This document shows, in pieces, positions 33,520 to 43,883 of a DNA stretch of 64,000 bases. The DNA lies in the NCBI RefSeq assembly GCF_012070395.1, contig NZ_JAAFYS010000003.1, positions 558,001 through 622,000 of the forward strand. Reading direction: 5' to 3'. The stretch is from Pseudoroseicyclus tamaricis (lineage in GTDB: Bacteria; Pseudomonadota; Alphaproteobacteria; Rhodobacterales; Rhodobacteraceae). A program made the position numbers and the translations under genes. Below the pieces are notes generated by a model that did no database searches, had not been told where the DNA came from, and saw only the letters and a list, made by a program, of their open reading frames with translations. The first letter of the stretch is position 1, and each line of letters begins with the position of its first letter.

Positions 33520-35904
33520 ATGACCGCCCTGCCCTCCGCGCTGGATACCTTCTTCACCCGCCGGGGCTGGTCGCTCCACCCCCACCAGCAAGAGATGCTG
33601 GACCGGGCTGCCGAGCCCTCGCTCCTGCTCATCGCGCCCACTGGCGGCGGCAAGACGCTCGCCGGCTTCCTGCCCACCCTGGCTGAGCTGGCCGAGCGCC
33701 CCCGCGCCGGTCTCCACACGCTCTACATCTCGCCCCTCAAGGCGCTCGCCGCCGACATCCGCCGCAACCTGACGGTGCCGGTGGAGGAAGCGGGCCTGCC
33801 GATCCGCATCGAGGATCGCACCGGCGACACCTCCTACGCCAAGCGCCGCCGCCAACGCGCCGATCCGCCGCATATCCTGCTGACGACACCGGAGAGCCTC
33901 GCCCTCCTCCTCTCCTACGAGGACGCGCCGCGCATCTTCGCCGGACTGGAGCGGGTCGTCGTCGACGAGATCCACGCCCTCGCGGAATCAAAGCGCGGCG
34001 ACCAGCTGCTCCTGTCGCTGACCCGGCTGGAGACGCTCTCGCCGGGCCTGCGCCGCGTCTTCCTCTCCGCCACGGTGGAGGACCCGCCGGCGCTGGCCGC
34101 GCTCGTCTCCGTCCCGCCCGCGCCGATCCTGCACGCCGATCCGGGGCCGGAGCCCGACATCGCCATGCTGGCGACGGAGGAGCGCCCGCCCTGGGCCGGC
34201 GGCGGCGGGGCCTACGCGATCCCCGCGGTGCTGGAGCAGGTGAAGCGGCACAAGACGACGCTCATCTTCCACAACACCCGCGCGCAGGCGGAGATCTTCT
34301 TTCACAACCTCTGGCTGGCGAACGAGGAGAACCTGCCCATCGCCATCCACCACGGCTCCCTCGCCCGCGCCCAGCGCGAGAAGGTCGAGGCGGCGATGGT
34401 GGCCGGCGAGCTGCGGGCCATCGTCTGCACCGGCACGCTGGATCTCGGCATCGACTGGGGCGATGTCGACCTCATCATCCAGGTCGGGGCGCCGAAGAAC
34501 GTCAAGCGGCTGATCCAGCGCATCGGCCGCGCCAACCACCGCTACAACGCCCCCTCCAAGGCGCTGCTCGTGCCCGCCAACCGCTTCGAGATCATCGAAT
34601 GCCTCGCCGCGCTGGACGCCGCCCGCGAGAACGATCTGGACGGGGACCCACGGGGCCCCGGCCCGAGGGACGTGCTCTGCCAGCACATCCTCATCCGCGC
34701 CTGCGCCGGCCCCTTCGACGAGCGGCAGCTCTACGACGAGGTGAAGACCTGCGGCGCCTACCGCGCCCTCACCCGCGCCCAGTTCGACGAGGCGCTCGAT
34801 TTCTGCGCCACCGGCGGCTACGGCCTCGGCGCCTATGACCGCTGGCAGCGACTCATGCTGCGCGAGGGGAAGTGGACGCTCCGCGACCCGCGCTCGGCCC
34901 AGCGCATCCGCATGAACATCGGCACCATCCAGGACAGCGACATGCTGAAGGTGCGCATGCGCGGGCAGGGGGCGCATCTGGGGGAGATCGAGGAGGGCTT
35001 CGCCTCGTCCCTCACGCCCGGAGACACCTTCCTCTTCGGCGGCAAGATCGTCCGCTTCGAGGGGCTGAAGGAGATGAGCGTCGAGGTCAGCCGCGACAAG
35101 GGGCGCAAGCCGAAGATCGCCGTCTATGCCGGCACCAAGTTCGCCACCTCCACCCAGCTCTCCGAGCGGATCCTGCGCCTCTTCGCCGAGAGGGACTTCG
35201 CCCGCCTGCCCGAGCACACCCGCAGCTGGCTCGCCCATCAGGAGGAGGTCTCTCGCCTGCCCGGCCCGGGGGCGCTGCTGGTGGAGAGCTTTCCCCATGA
35301 CGGGCGCCATTACGCCTGCTTCTACGGCTTCGCCGGCCGCAACGCCCAGCAGACGCTGGGGCTGCTCCTCACCCGCCGGATGGAGGATGCCCGCCTCGCC
35401 CCTATCGGCTTCGTCTCCACCGACTACGCCACGCTCATCTGGTCGCTGGAGCCGGTGGAGGATCCGGGGCCCCTCCTCGCCGAGGCGCCGCTGCGCGAGG
35501 AGTTCGAGACGTGGCTGCAGGGCAACGCGGTGATGAAGCGCACCTTCCGCGCCTCGGCGACCATCGCGGGGCTGATCGAGCGCAACCAGGCGGGCGGGCG
35601 GAAGACAGGGCGGCAGGCAACCTTCTCCTCCGACATCCTCTACGACACGCTGGTGAAATACGCCCCCGAGCACATCCTGATGGACATCACCCGCGAGGAG
35701 GCCATGCGCGGGCTGGTCGATTTCGGCCGAATCGAGGAGATGCTCTCCCGCACCCAGGGCAGCTGGGATTTCCGCCAGCTCCCCGGTCTGACGCCGCTCG
35801 CGGCGCCGCTGTTCCTCGAGCATGGCCGCGTGCCGGTGGACGGCGAGGCGGGCGAGCGGATGATGGTCGAGGCGGCGGAGGCCCTGTTGGCGGAGACGGA
35901 GTGA
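33520..35904 (+). CDS. Ligase-associated DEXH-box (Lhr-type) helicase
   Basis: A 794-residue superfamily-2 DNA helicase. Walker A APTGGGKT lies at residues 39-46 and motif II DEIH at 149-152. Motif III is VFLSATV, and motifs IV-VI include FHNTRAQAE, CTGTLDLGIDWGDV and QRIGRANHR. The Lhr winged-helix and DUF-type C-terminal core follow to the end (KRTFRASATIAGLIERNQ). The pairing with pdeM 470 bases downstream identifies the ligase-associated DNA-repair group; the ligase and exonuclease usually found with them are not in this window. Confidence 0.93.
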   Translation: MTALPSALDTFFTRRGWSLHPHQQEMLDRAAEPSLLLIAPTGGGKTLAGFLPTLAELAERPRAGLHTLYISPLKALAADIRRNLTVPVEEAGLPIRIEDRTGDTSYAKRRRQRADPPHILLTTPESLALLLSYEDAPRIFAGLERVVVDEIHALAESKRGDQLLLSLTRLETLSPGLRRVFLSATVEDPPALAALVSVPPAPILHADPGPEPDIAMLATEERPPWAGGGGAYAIPAVLEQVKRHKTTLIFHNTRAQAEIFFHNLWLANEENLPIAIHHGSLARAQREKVEAAMVAGELRAIVCTGTLDLGIDWGDVDLIIQVGAPKNVKRLIQRIGRANHRYNAPSKALLVPANRFEIIECLAALDAARENDLDGDPRGPGPRDVLCQHILIRACAGPFDERQLYDEVKTCGAYRALTRAQFDEALDFCATGGYGLGAYDRWQRLMLREGKWTLRDPRSAQRIRMNIGTIQDSDMLKVRMRGQGAHLGEIEEGFASSLTPGDTFLFGGKIVRFEGLKEMSVEVSRDKGRKPKIAVYAGTKFATSTQLSERILRLFAERDFARLPEHTRSWLAHQEEVSRLPGPGALLVESFPHDGRHYACFYGFAGRNAQQTLGLLLTRRMEDARLAPIGFVSTDYATLIWSLEPVEDPGPLLAEAPLREEFETWLQGNAVMKRTFRASATIAGLIERNQAGGRKTGRQATFSSDILYDTLVKYAPEHILMDITREEAMRGLVDFGRIEEMLSRTQGSWDFRQLPGLTPLAAPLFLEHGRVPVDGEAGERMMVEAAEALLAETE

Positions 35905-35918
35905 GGGGGCCGGACCAA

Positions 35919-35972
35919 GGTGGGTTACAAACCCACCCTACGTGACCTGTCGGGTGGGTTTTGCAACCCACC
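35919..35972. repeat. GTAGGGTGGGTT palindromic repeats, pair
   Basis: AGGTGGGTTACAAACCCACC with CTACG at 35919-35942 and a second unit CGGGTGGGTTTTGCAACCC at 35951-35972. Each is self-complementary. They start 15 bases after the helicase stop codon. Confidence 0.8.
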
Positions 35973-36000
35973 GCCCCCTCGCCTTCTGGCGAAACGCCCG

Positions 36001-36149
36001 CCGGCGCAGGGCGAGCGCCGGCCAGTGGGGTGGCGCTCCGACGGGTGAGCTGCGCACTTTATGCCAGACAAGCCCCGCCCCGCCCCGAGCTCCGCGCTGA
36101 CGTCACCGGAGCGCCAGCCCGCGGGACGGGCCGGCGCTCGCCCTGCGCC
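36001..36149. repeat. Paired inverted-arm repeat, copy B
   Basis: Left arm 36001-36038 (GGCGCAGGGCGAGCGCCGG...) and right arm 36109-36149 (...GGCGCTCGCCCTGCGCC) are long imperfect inverted repeats around a 70-base centre. This is the best-preserved of three copies (others at 3037 and 56393). It is flanked on both sides by GTAGGGTGGGTT palindromes. Confidence 0.75.
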
Positions 36150-36303
36150 TTTGGCGCGCACCGGGCGGGGAAAGAACGGAGCCGTCGTGCCACGGGGAGA
36201 TCAAACCGGCTCCCGGCGCTACCACCATCGCAGGGTGCGCGCTCGCCACGCACCCTCCGCCGCCGGCCACCCCACCTGAGGGGGCTCCGGCCGGGCATCT
36301 CCC

Positions 36304-36327
36304 GTAGGGTGGGTTTCCAACCCACCA
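36304..36327. repeat. GTAGGGTGGGTT palindromic repeat
   Basis: GTAGGGTGGGTTTCCAACCC followed by ACCA, a single unit 50 bases before pdeM. With the elements at 35919 and 36001 it fills most of the 472-base gap between the helicase and pdeM genes, in which nothing else is recognisable. Confidence 0.8.
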
Positions 36328-36377
36328 CCCCCCTCCCCCGCTTGCACCGACCGCCCCGACCGGCCATAGAACACAGC

Positions 36378-37097
36378 ATGAACGCCTGCCCCCTCACCCT
36401 CGCCGGAACCGACCTGCTCGCCCTGCCCTCCGGCGGCCTCTTCCTGCCCGGATCGGCGGCGCTCGTCGTCTCCGACCTGCATCTCGGACGCGCCGAGCGG
36501 GTGGCGCGGGAGGCGGGGCCGCTGCTGCCGCCCTTCGAGGCGGCGGAGACGCTGGGGAGGCTGGCGCAGGACATCGCGGCAACGGGCGCCCGGCAGATCG
36601 TCTGCCTCGGCGACAGCTTCGACGATGCCGCCGCCGCCGACGCGCTCGACCCCGCGGCGCGCGAGCAGCTGCTCACCCTGCAGGCCGGCCGGCGCTGGGT
36701 GTGGATCGAGGGGAACCACGATCCCGGCCCGCTCGACCTTGGCGGCGCGCACCTGTCGGAGATGCGGCTCGGGGCGCTGACCTTCCGGCACATCGCCATC
36801 CCCGGGGCGAATGGCGAGGTCTCCGGCCACTACCACCCCAAGCTCGGCCTGCCGGGCGCCGGGCGGCCGCGCCCCTGCTTTCTGATCGACGCATCGAGGC
36901 TGATCCTGCCGGCCTACGGCTGCTACACGGGCGGCCTCTCCGCCACCTCCCCGGTGCTGACGGCGCTCTTCTCCCAGCCCGCCCACGCGGTGCTGACGGG
37001 AAAGCGGGCGCTGAAGGTGCCGCTGCCCTCCGGCGGCGCGAAGCGGGGTGGCCCCCGCCCCGTGCCGCTGCACCAGGCCGTGGGGCGGCGGGCCTAG
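36378..37097 (+). CDS. pdeM: Ligase-associated endonuclease PdeM
   Basis: A 239-residue calcineurin-like metallophosphoesterase. The dimetal site is spelled out by SDLHLGR (about residues 31-37), CLGDSFDDA and GNHDPG, with His residues in SGHYHPK near the end of the core. PdeM is the endonuclease partner in the bacterial ligase-associated DNA-damage cluster, consistent with the helicase upstream. Its stop codon overlaps that of the convergent LytTR gene. Confidence 0.92.
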   Translation: MNACPLTLAGTDLLALPSGGLFLPGSAALVVSDLHLGRAERVAREAGPLLPPFEAAETLGRLAQDIAATGARQIVCLGDSFDDAAAADALDPAAREQLLTLQAGRRWVWIEGNHDPGPLDLGGAHLSEMRLGALTFRHIAIPGANGEVSGHYHPKLGLPGAGRPRPCFLIDASRLILPAYGCYTGGLSATSPVLTALFSQPAHAVLTGKRALKVPLPSGGAKRGGPRPVPLHQAVGRRA

Positions 37098-37981
37098 CGG
37101 CTCTGACGGCTGCGGCGGGAGGGGCTGCGCGCCTCCTCCATGGTGCTCTGGCGCGGCGCCTCCCAGCTGCCGGAGCGCTCCTCGGCGGCCGCGGCCACCT
37201 CTCGCGGCTCCAGGAAGCCCAGCTCCTCCAGCCCCTCGCGGTAGGTGCGGCTCACCGGCAGGCGGGCGCCGTTGCGCAGCACGACCACGTCCTTGCCGCC
37301 CTCGCGCCGAGCCTCCCGGATCGCCTCGCGCGCCACCCAGTGCGAGCGGTGCACCAGCAGCCCCTCGACGCAGTCCATCTCCGCCACCGCGTCGGAGAAG
37401 CGCATCAGCAGCCTCTCCTCCTCCCGCCCGTCGATCAGCACCTGCGTGTAGTGATCGTCGGCCGAGAGCCGCCAGACCCGCCCGCCTTCATGCCCCGGCA
37501 GGCGGGCGAGGAGCCTCGGCGCTTCGGAGGAGGCTTGCGGCACCGCGTCGCGAATCGCCCGCTGCAGGGCGAAGAGGCCGAGCCCGATGAGAAGGGACTT
37601 CAGCGCGATCTCCCCCCAGCCCGGCGGGATGCCGATCATCCACGGATCGAAGGCGCGGTAGACGAGCACGAAGATGGGCGTCGTCGCGGCGGCGAAGATC
37701 GCTGCCCGCAGTGCAATCATCGGCGCCGCACCGAGGCGGGGCAGGATCCGCGCGGTGCCGCGCGACGCGCCCCAGGCGACGGGGGCGGAGGAGAGGATGG
37801 CGAGCTTGTAGAACAAAAGCCGCGGCACCAGTTCGAACTGCGAGTAGGTGCCGAAGGGGCCGGAGACGCCCAATACCGCCGACACGGCGAGGAGGATCGG
37901 CAGCCACATGCTCCATGAGAAGTCCGCGGTGCGGCCGTCCCAGTAGAGGGGCCGGAGCAGCTTTTGAAAATAGATGTTCAT
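37094..37981 (-). CDS. Membrane-anchored LytTR-type regulator
   Basis: A 295-residue protein. Four hydrophobic helices occupy about residues 20-150, followed by a LytTR DNA-binding domain (WRLSADDHYTQVLIDGREEERLLMRF split over residues 175-200, then VHRSHWVARE and LRNGARLPVSRTYREGL). Such membrane LytTR proteins lack a receiver domain and usually sense through the membrane part. A strong AGGAGGGAGG precedes the ATG. Target genes are unknown. The Ser/Arg-rich tail is low complexity. Confidence 0.87.
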   Translation of the reverse strand: MNIYFQKLLRPLYWDGRTADFSWSMWLPILLAVSAVLGVSGPFGTYSQFELVPRLLFYKLAILSSAPVAWGASRGTARILPRLGAAPMIALRAAIFAAATTPIFVLVYRAFDPWMIGIPPGWGEIALKSLLIGLGLFALQRAIRDAVPQASSEAPRLLARLPGHEGGRVWRLSADDHYTQVLIDGREEERLLMRFSDAVAEMDCVEGLLVHRSHWVAREAIREARREGGKDVVVLRNGARLPVSRTYREGLEELGFLEPREVAAAAEERSGSWEAPRQSTMEEARSPSRRSRQSR

Positions 37982-38099
37982 TGGCCTCCCTCCTGAGGCG
38001 GGGGGCCATCGGCCCGTCAATCTCGCCGCCGCCCGCGTCCGGTGCCCCCCGCATGCCAAGCTAGGGCATATTCCGGGGGGGCAAGCCGCGCCGGCGCCC

Positions 38100-38990
38100 T
38101 CAGAGCTCCGGCTCGGGGATGCCGTTGGCGCGGCAGCAGGCGGTGAGCGTGTTGGAGAGCAGGCACGCGATGGTCATCGGCCCCACCCCGCCGGGAACGG
38201 GGGTGATGGCGCCGGCGACCTCCTTGGCCGACGCGAAATCGACATCGCCGACCAGCCGGTGGCCCTCGCCGTCCTCCTTGGGCACGCGGTTGATGCCGAC
38301 GTCGATCACCGTAGCGCCCGGCTTGATCCACTCCCCCGGCACCATCTGCGGGCGGCCGACCGCCGCCACCACGATATCCGCCCGGCGCACCGTGCCGGCC
38401 AGATCCGCCGTGCGGGAATGGGCGATGGTGACGGTGCAGCTTTCCGCCAGCAGCAGCTGCGCCATCGGCTTGCCGACGATGTTGGAGCGGCCGATGACCA
38501 CGGCCTCCTTGCCGGAAAGGTCGCCGAGCTCGGCCTTCAGCATCATGATGCAGCCCAGAGGAGTGCAAGGAACGAGGCTCTTCTGCCCAGTCGCCAGCAG
38601 CCCGACGTTGGAAATGTGAAAGCCGTCGACGTCCTTCGCCACGTCGATGGAGTTGATCACGAGATCGGAATCGAGGTGCTTCGGCAGCGGCAGCTGCACG
38701 AGGATGCCGTGGACGGCCGGGTCCTCGTTCAGCTCGCGCACCTTGGCGAGCAGCGTCTCCTCGGAGGTGTCCGCCGGCAGCTTGTGCTCGAAGGAGGCCA
38801 TGCCAGCCTCCACCGTCTGCTTGCCCTTGGAGCGGACGTAGACCTGGCTCGCCGGGTCCTCCCCCACCAGCACGACGGCGAGGCCCGGGGTGATCCCGTG
38901 CTCCTCCTTCAGCCGCGCCACGTGGGTGGCGATGCGGCCGCGCAGGTCAGCGGAGAAGGCCTTGCCGTCGATGAGGCTGGCTTGGGTCAT
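38100..38990 (-). CDS. folD: Methylene-THF dehydrogenase/methenyl-THF cyclohydrolase
   Basis: A 296-residue bifunctional enzyme interconverting 5,10-methylene-, 5,10-methenyl- and 10-formyl-tetrahydrofolate with [13 protein letters not shown] (catalytic Lys), DGFHISNVG, the Rossmann [14 protein letters not shown] and the C-terminal [15 protein letters not shown] are diagnostic. GAGGAG precedes the ATG, which overlaps the upstream SGNH-like gene (ATGA). A decayed fhs gene lies 1.8 kb upstream on the same strand, so the usual fhs-folD partnership has been lost here. Confidence 0.97.
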   Translation of the reverse strand: MTQASLIDGKAFSADLRGRIATHVARLKEEHGITPGLAVVLVGEDPASQVYVRSKGKQTVEAGMASFEHKLPADTSEETLLAKVRELNEDPAVHGILVQLPLPKHLDSDLVINSIDVAKDVDGFHISNVGLLATGQKSLVPCTPLGCIMMLKAELGDLSGKEAVVIGRSNIVGKPMAQLLLAESCTVTIAHSRTADLAGTVRRADIVVAAVGRPQMVPGEWIKPGATVIDVGINRVPKEDGEGHRLVGDVDFASAKEVAGAITPVPGGVGPMTIACLLSNTLTACCRANGIPEPEL

Positions 38991-39703
38991 GCGGGAAGCT
39001 CCTCGTGTTGCAGCCCTTCGAGATAGCGGCTGATCCAGATGGCGCCGTATTCGGCATTGGCGTGCACGTCGTCATGGCTCTTGTGCGGGATCGGCTTCTG
39101 CCCCTCGCGCGTCGAGAGCCGGCGGGTGCCGGAGCCGTAGTCGGGGATCGTCGCGCGCCCCGTCAGCACCGTCTCCGGCGGCTGCGGGACGAAGCGGGCG
39201 CCCGGCACCGCCTCGGCCCAGAGGCGCGCGAAGGCGGCGTTCTCCTCCGCCACGCTCCCCTCGGCCGGCACCCGCCCGCCGACGGGGCGGCGATAGGGGC
39301 TGAGCGCGACGTCGATGGGGGCGGAGGTGCACTCCCGCAGGCGCCGGGCGAGCACCATCTCGGGGCTCTCCAGCACGCGGGCAGAGCGCGAGGCCTGCAT
39401 GACCGCTTCGGAGTAGCTGGCATCATCCTGGAAGATCTCGGCCTGCTTTTGCAGGGCGTAGAGCAGGAAGCGGTCGTATTGCTGCACGTTGATCGTCTCG
39501 CGGCCGCCGGAGGAGAGCTGGAAGAAATTCCGCAGCTTCTCCGTCTCCGGCACCAGCTCGCTCCCGGTGAGCCGGGTTTCCAGCACCTGCTGGCGCGGGG
39601 CGGCGAAGATGTGGATCTCGGTGCCGGGGTAGCGGCCCTTCACCTCTTCCCACCCGTCGCCGAGGGCCGCGCAGTGGCTGGAGCCGATGATGCAAAGCCT
39701 CAT
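38987..39703 (-). CDS. SGNH hydrolase-like protein
   Basis: A 238-residue protein without signal peptide. [15 protein letters not shown] at residues 4-18 resembles the first block of SGNH/GDSL hydrolases (Ser in GSSH). The C-terminal [12 protein letters not shown] supplies a DxxH-type Asp/His pair near residue 218. Overlaps of four bases tie it to the GSCFA gene before it and folD after it. The GSCFA/SGNH pairing suggests acyl-ester chemistry on a polysaccharide; this is inference from fold and neighbours. Confidence 0.6.
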   Translation of the reverse strand: MRLCIIGSSHCAALGDGWEEVKGRYPGTEIHIFAAPRQQVLETRLTGSELVPETEKLRNFFQLSSGGRETINVQQYDRFLLYALQKQAEIFQDDASYSEAVMQASRSARVLESPEMVLARRLRECTSAPIDVALSPYRRPVGGRVPAEGSVAEENAAFARLWAEAVPGARFVPQPPETVLTGRATIPDYGSGTRRLSTREGQKPIPHKSHDDVHANAEYGAIWISRYLEGLQHEELPA

Positions 39704-40749
39704 GAGCGCCCCCCGAAGCTGCCGAGCAGCTCCTCTTCGCAGATGACATCGGCGCGCGCCTCGTCCTCGGCGTCGGAGCCGGCGGCCTCCGGCGCGCCGA
39801 AGATGGCGGCCTGCGTGTCGAAGAAGTGGCCCATGACGCGGTTGACCCCGCCGGGCGCGATGCCGCGCAGGTTGTCCTGGAAGAAGCGGCGCCCGTAGAT
39901 CGGGTTGAAGATGATCTCGAAGGACGGGAAGTAATCCGTATCCTCGCGCGAGGCCGCGAGGTCGCCCGCCACCGCCCGCAGGATGGCCTTGGACTGCATC
40001 GTCGCCGCCAGCACGTGCCGGCCGGAGGCGGAGGCGACGAGCGGCACGGGCGAGACGGTGAGCAGGAAGCGCAGCCCCGGGTTGGCGGCCTTGAAGAGGG
40101 ACATTGCCTCCTCCATGCCGGCCTTCGCCTCGAGGAAGCCGAGGTTGTCGAAGCGGTGCGCGCTTTCGTCGAACGTGCCGGCGGCGGTGCCGGGGCACAT
40201 GGGGTACTCAAAGCCCGCGGCGTTCAGCCAACGCTCCGTCAGCCCCAGCGTGAAGACCAGCACATCGGCCTCCTCGATGCTGCGGCGGAAGGCGCGAATC
40301 GCGACGCCCTGCAGGCGGCGCATCTCCTCCTCGCTGGCGAATCCCTCCGGCTCGATCCGGGGGCGGAAGGGATCGTAGACGCGGCCGTCCTGCGCCCATG
40401 CCTCCTGCGGCACCTCTTCGCCGGCAAAGGCCCAGCGGCCCCATTGGGCGAGGAGTGTGGGCGTGTAGATGTTGGCTGTCCGTGCCGAGAAGACGCCGTA
40501 GCCGAAGCGCTCCGCCGCCTCCTTCTCCAGCCCCGCCGGGGCCGGCTCGCCATCCACCCAGGTGAACTTGCGCGCCCGCAGCGAGCGGCCGAAATGCTGC
40601 GCGAAGCAGGAGCCGTAGGTCGCCACGGCATGCTCCGGCCCGATCCGCCATTTCGGCTGATAGAGGCCGGTGAGATCGGCGAAGTTGTCGCCCATCGCCG
40701 TCTTCCAGTAGGCTGAGGGCGGCAGGTCGGAATATGGCGTGTCAGGCAT
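39700..40749 (-). CDS. GSCFA-domain protein
   Basis: A 349-residue protein with the name-giving motif ATYGSCFAQHFGRSLR near residues 43-58. Further on are FSARTANIYTP, VFTLGLTERWLN and FLLTVSPVPLVAS, the other GSCFA blocks. The family is a branch of the SGNH superfamily found near surface-polysaccharide genes. The ATG (MPDTPYSDLPPSAYW) is the natural start; an open frame upstream runs into the fhs remnant. First intact gene of the operon ending in folD. Confidence 0.87.
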   Translation of the reverse strand: MPDTPYSDLPPSAYWKTAMGDNFADLTGLYQPKWRIGPEHAVATYGSCFAQHFGRSLRARKFTWVDGEPAPAGLEKEAAERFGYGVFSARTANIYTPTLLAQWGRWAFAGEEVPQEAWAQDGRVYDPFRPRIEPEGFASEEEMRRLQGVAIRAFRRSIEEADVLVFTLGLTERWLNAAGFEYPMCPGTAAGTFDESAHRFDNLGFLEAKAGMEEAMSLFKAANPGLRFLLTVSPVPLVASASGRHVLAATMQSKAILRAVAGDLAASREDTDYFPSFEIIFNPIYGRRFFQDNLRGIAPGGVNRVMGHFFDTQAAIFGAPEAAGSDAEDEARADVICEEELLGSFGGRS

Positions 40750-40828
40750 CTGGATGCACCGCTGGTTTGGGGCCCGGAGGCGAGCGGGGGGGACTTTGCG
40801 CCATCCCCCGCCCGCGGTCAAACCACCC

Positions 40829-41059
40829 TCAGAAAAGGCCGTCGATCTGGCCGGCGCCATTGAGCCGGATGCTCTCGTCCGGGGGACGACCTTGTGCGCC
40901 AGATCCTCGATCCCGGCGGAGCCCTTGGCCCGGTGCTTGCACAGCACCGCCTCGGCGCCCTGCCCCACGTTGGAGATGTGGCGGCCGAGATTGGCGCCGA
41001 TCTCCGCGATCGGTTTCTTGCAGGCGTTTCGCGCGATCTCGATGTCGGACTTGGCTCAT
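40829..41059 (-). pseudogene. fhs: Remnant of formate-tetrahydrofolate ligase
   Basis: Three pieces of Fhs are recognisable in order. First, KSDIEIARNACKKPIAEIGA (from 41052, two frames from an ATG at 41059) is the N-terminus of the enzyme. Second, AVLCKHRAKGSAGIEDLAHK VV matches an internal block near residue 400 of the family. Third, after a frame change, DESIRLNGAGQIDGLF and TGA (40829-40831) is the C-terminus. An enzyme of about 550 residues is reduced to some 76 codons by large internal deletions and frameshifts. The rest of 40750-41210 holds nothing else. Confidence 0.8.
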
Positions 41060-41210
41060 CTCTCTCCCTCCTCTCCCCTGCCGAGGCAGCCCGCGCCGGC
41101 GTCCGAGCCACGGATAGCGGGGAGAGATACCCGGAAGACAGGCGATTCCGACACTTTCGGCTTCGGAATCGGCGGCAGCGCCAGGCTGGTTTACGTCGGT
41201 GGAGGCGCCG

Positions 41211-41723
41211 TCAGTCGAGGGGGATGGAGACGCGGAACTGCAGCGTCTCCAGCCCCGGGTTCACCGGCGACAGGTCGGCGTTGGAGCGGTGATCGAAGGA
41301 GATCGCGTAGCGGATGCCCCCCGGGCTCTCCACCCCCAGCTCGATGCCGGAGCGGAACTCGAGGCTCTGGCCGAGCCGCGGCCCGGCGCCCTCGTGGTGC
41401 AGGCCGGGCATGAGGGAGAACTGAACGTAGCCCCAGTCGCCCGGCGCATGGGCCGTCCACGCCCCGCCGGCGCCGACCCAGGCGGAGCCGTCCTCCGCCA
41501 GCGCCACGCCGAGCACCGGCTGCACCGGCCCGTAGCGGAGGGGGAAGCTGTAGCGGGCGTAGGCCTCGCGGGCGACGAAATCCTCCTGGAACTGCACGCC
41601 GCCGTAGCTGAGCGCGATGCGCGGCTCCTCCTCGGCCCGGGCGAGGCAGGCATCGGGGCAGTAGTTGAGGGCCATGTCGCCGAAGCTGGAGATGACGAAC
41701 AGCCCCGCAAGTAGTGCATCCAT
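41211..41723 (-). CDS. Lipid A 3-O-deacylase (PagL)-like protein
   Basis: A 170-residue predicted outer-membrane beta-barrel. The C-terminal DHRSNADLSPVNPGLET gives His145, Ser147 and Glu159. Their spacing (2 and 12) equals that of the PagL triad His126-Ser128-Glu140 of Pseudomonas, and the protein ends in a barrel strand LQFRVSIPL. It would remove an ester-linked acyl chain from lipid A. The N-terminal MDALLAGLFVISSFGDMALN is a short, atypical signal sequence; a GTG 15 codons upstream is an alternative start. Confidence 0.75.
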   Translation of the reverse strand: MDALLAGLFVISSFGDMALNYCPDACLARAEEEPRIALSYGGVQFQEDFVAREAYARYSFPLRYGPVQPVLGVALAEDGSAWVGAGGAWTAHAPGDWGYVQFSLMPGLHHEGAGPRLGQSLEFRSGIELGVESPGGIRYAISFDHRSNADLSPVNPGLETLQFRVSIPLD

Positions 41724-41828
41724 CTCGATATTCCGCCCGTCTGACTCGCTCCGCTCTTCTGCTGACACGCAGCGCGGCGGATGTCACGGGGGGCGGCTGA
41801 GGAGACGTGGCGCCGTCCGCGCAAAGCA

Positions 41829-41857
41829 AGACCCCCGCGAGAGGCTCGCGGGGGTCT
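41829..41857 (-). terminator. Terminator of ftsH
   Basis: A perfect 13-base stem (41829-41841 AGACCCCCGCGAG with 41845-41857) and three-base loop start 24 bases beyond the ftsH stop codon. On the minus strand the stem is followed by TGCTTTGC, a weak T-rich tail. Confidence 0.75.
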
Positions 41858-41881
41858 GGTTGTCTGGCAGTGCCGCCCTGA

Positions 41882-43795
<1,914 letters not shown>

Positions 43796-43883
43796 AGCAC
43801 GGCTCCTTTGAAGCGATGAGACCCGGGAGCGGCTCCTCCGCAGCCTCGGTTGCTGGCTTAAAATAGTGTTCGGGGCGCGTTCT

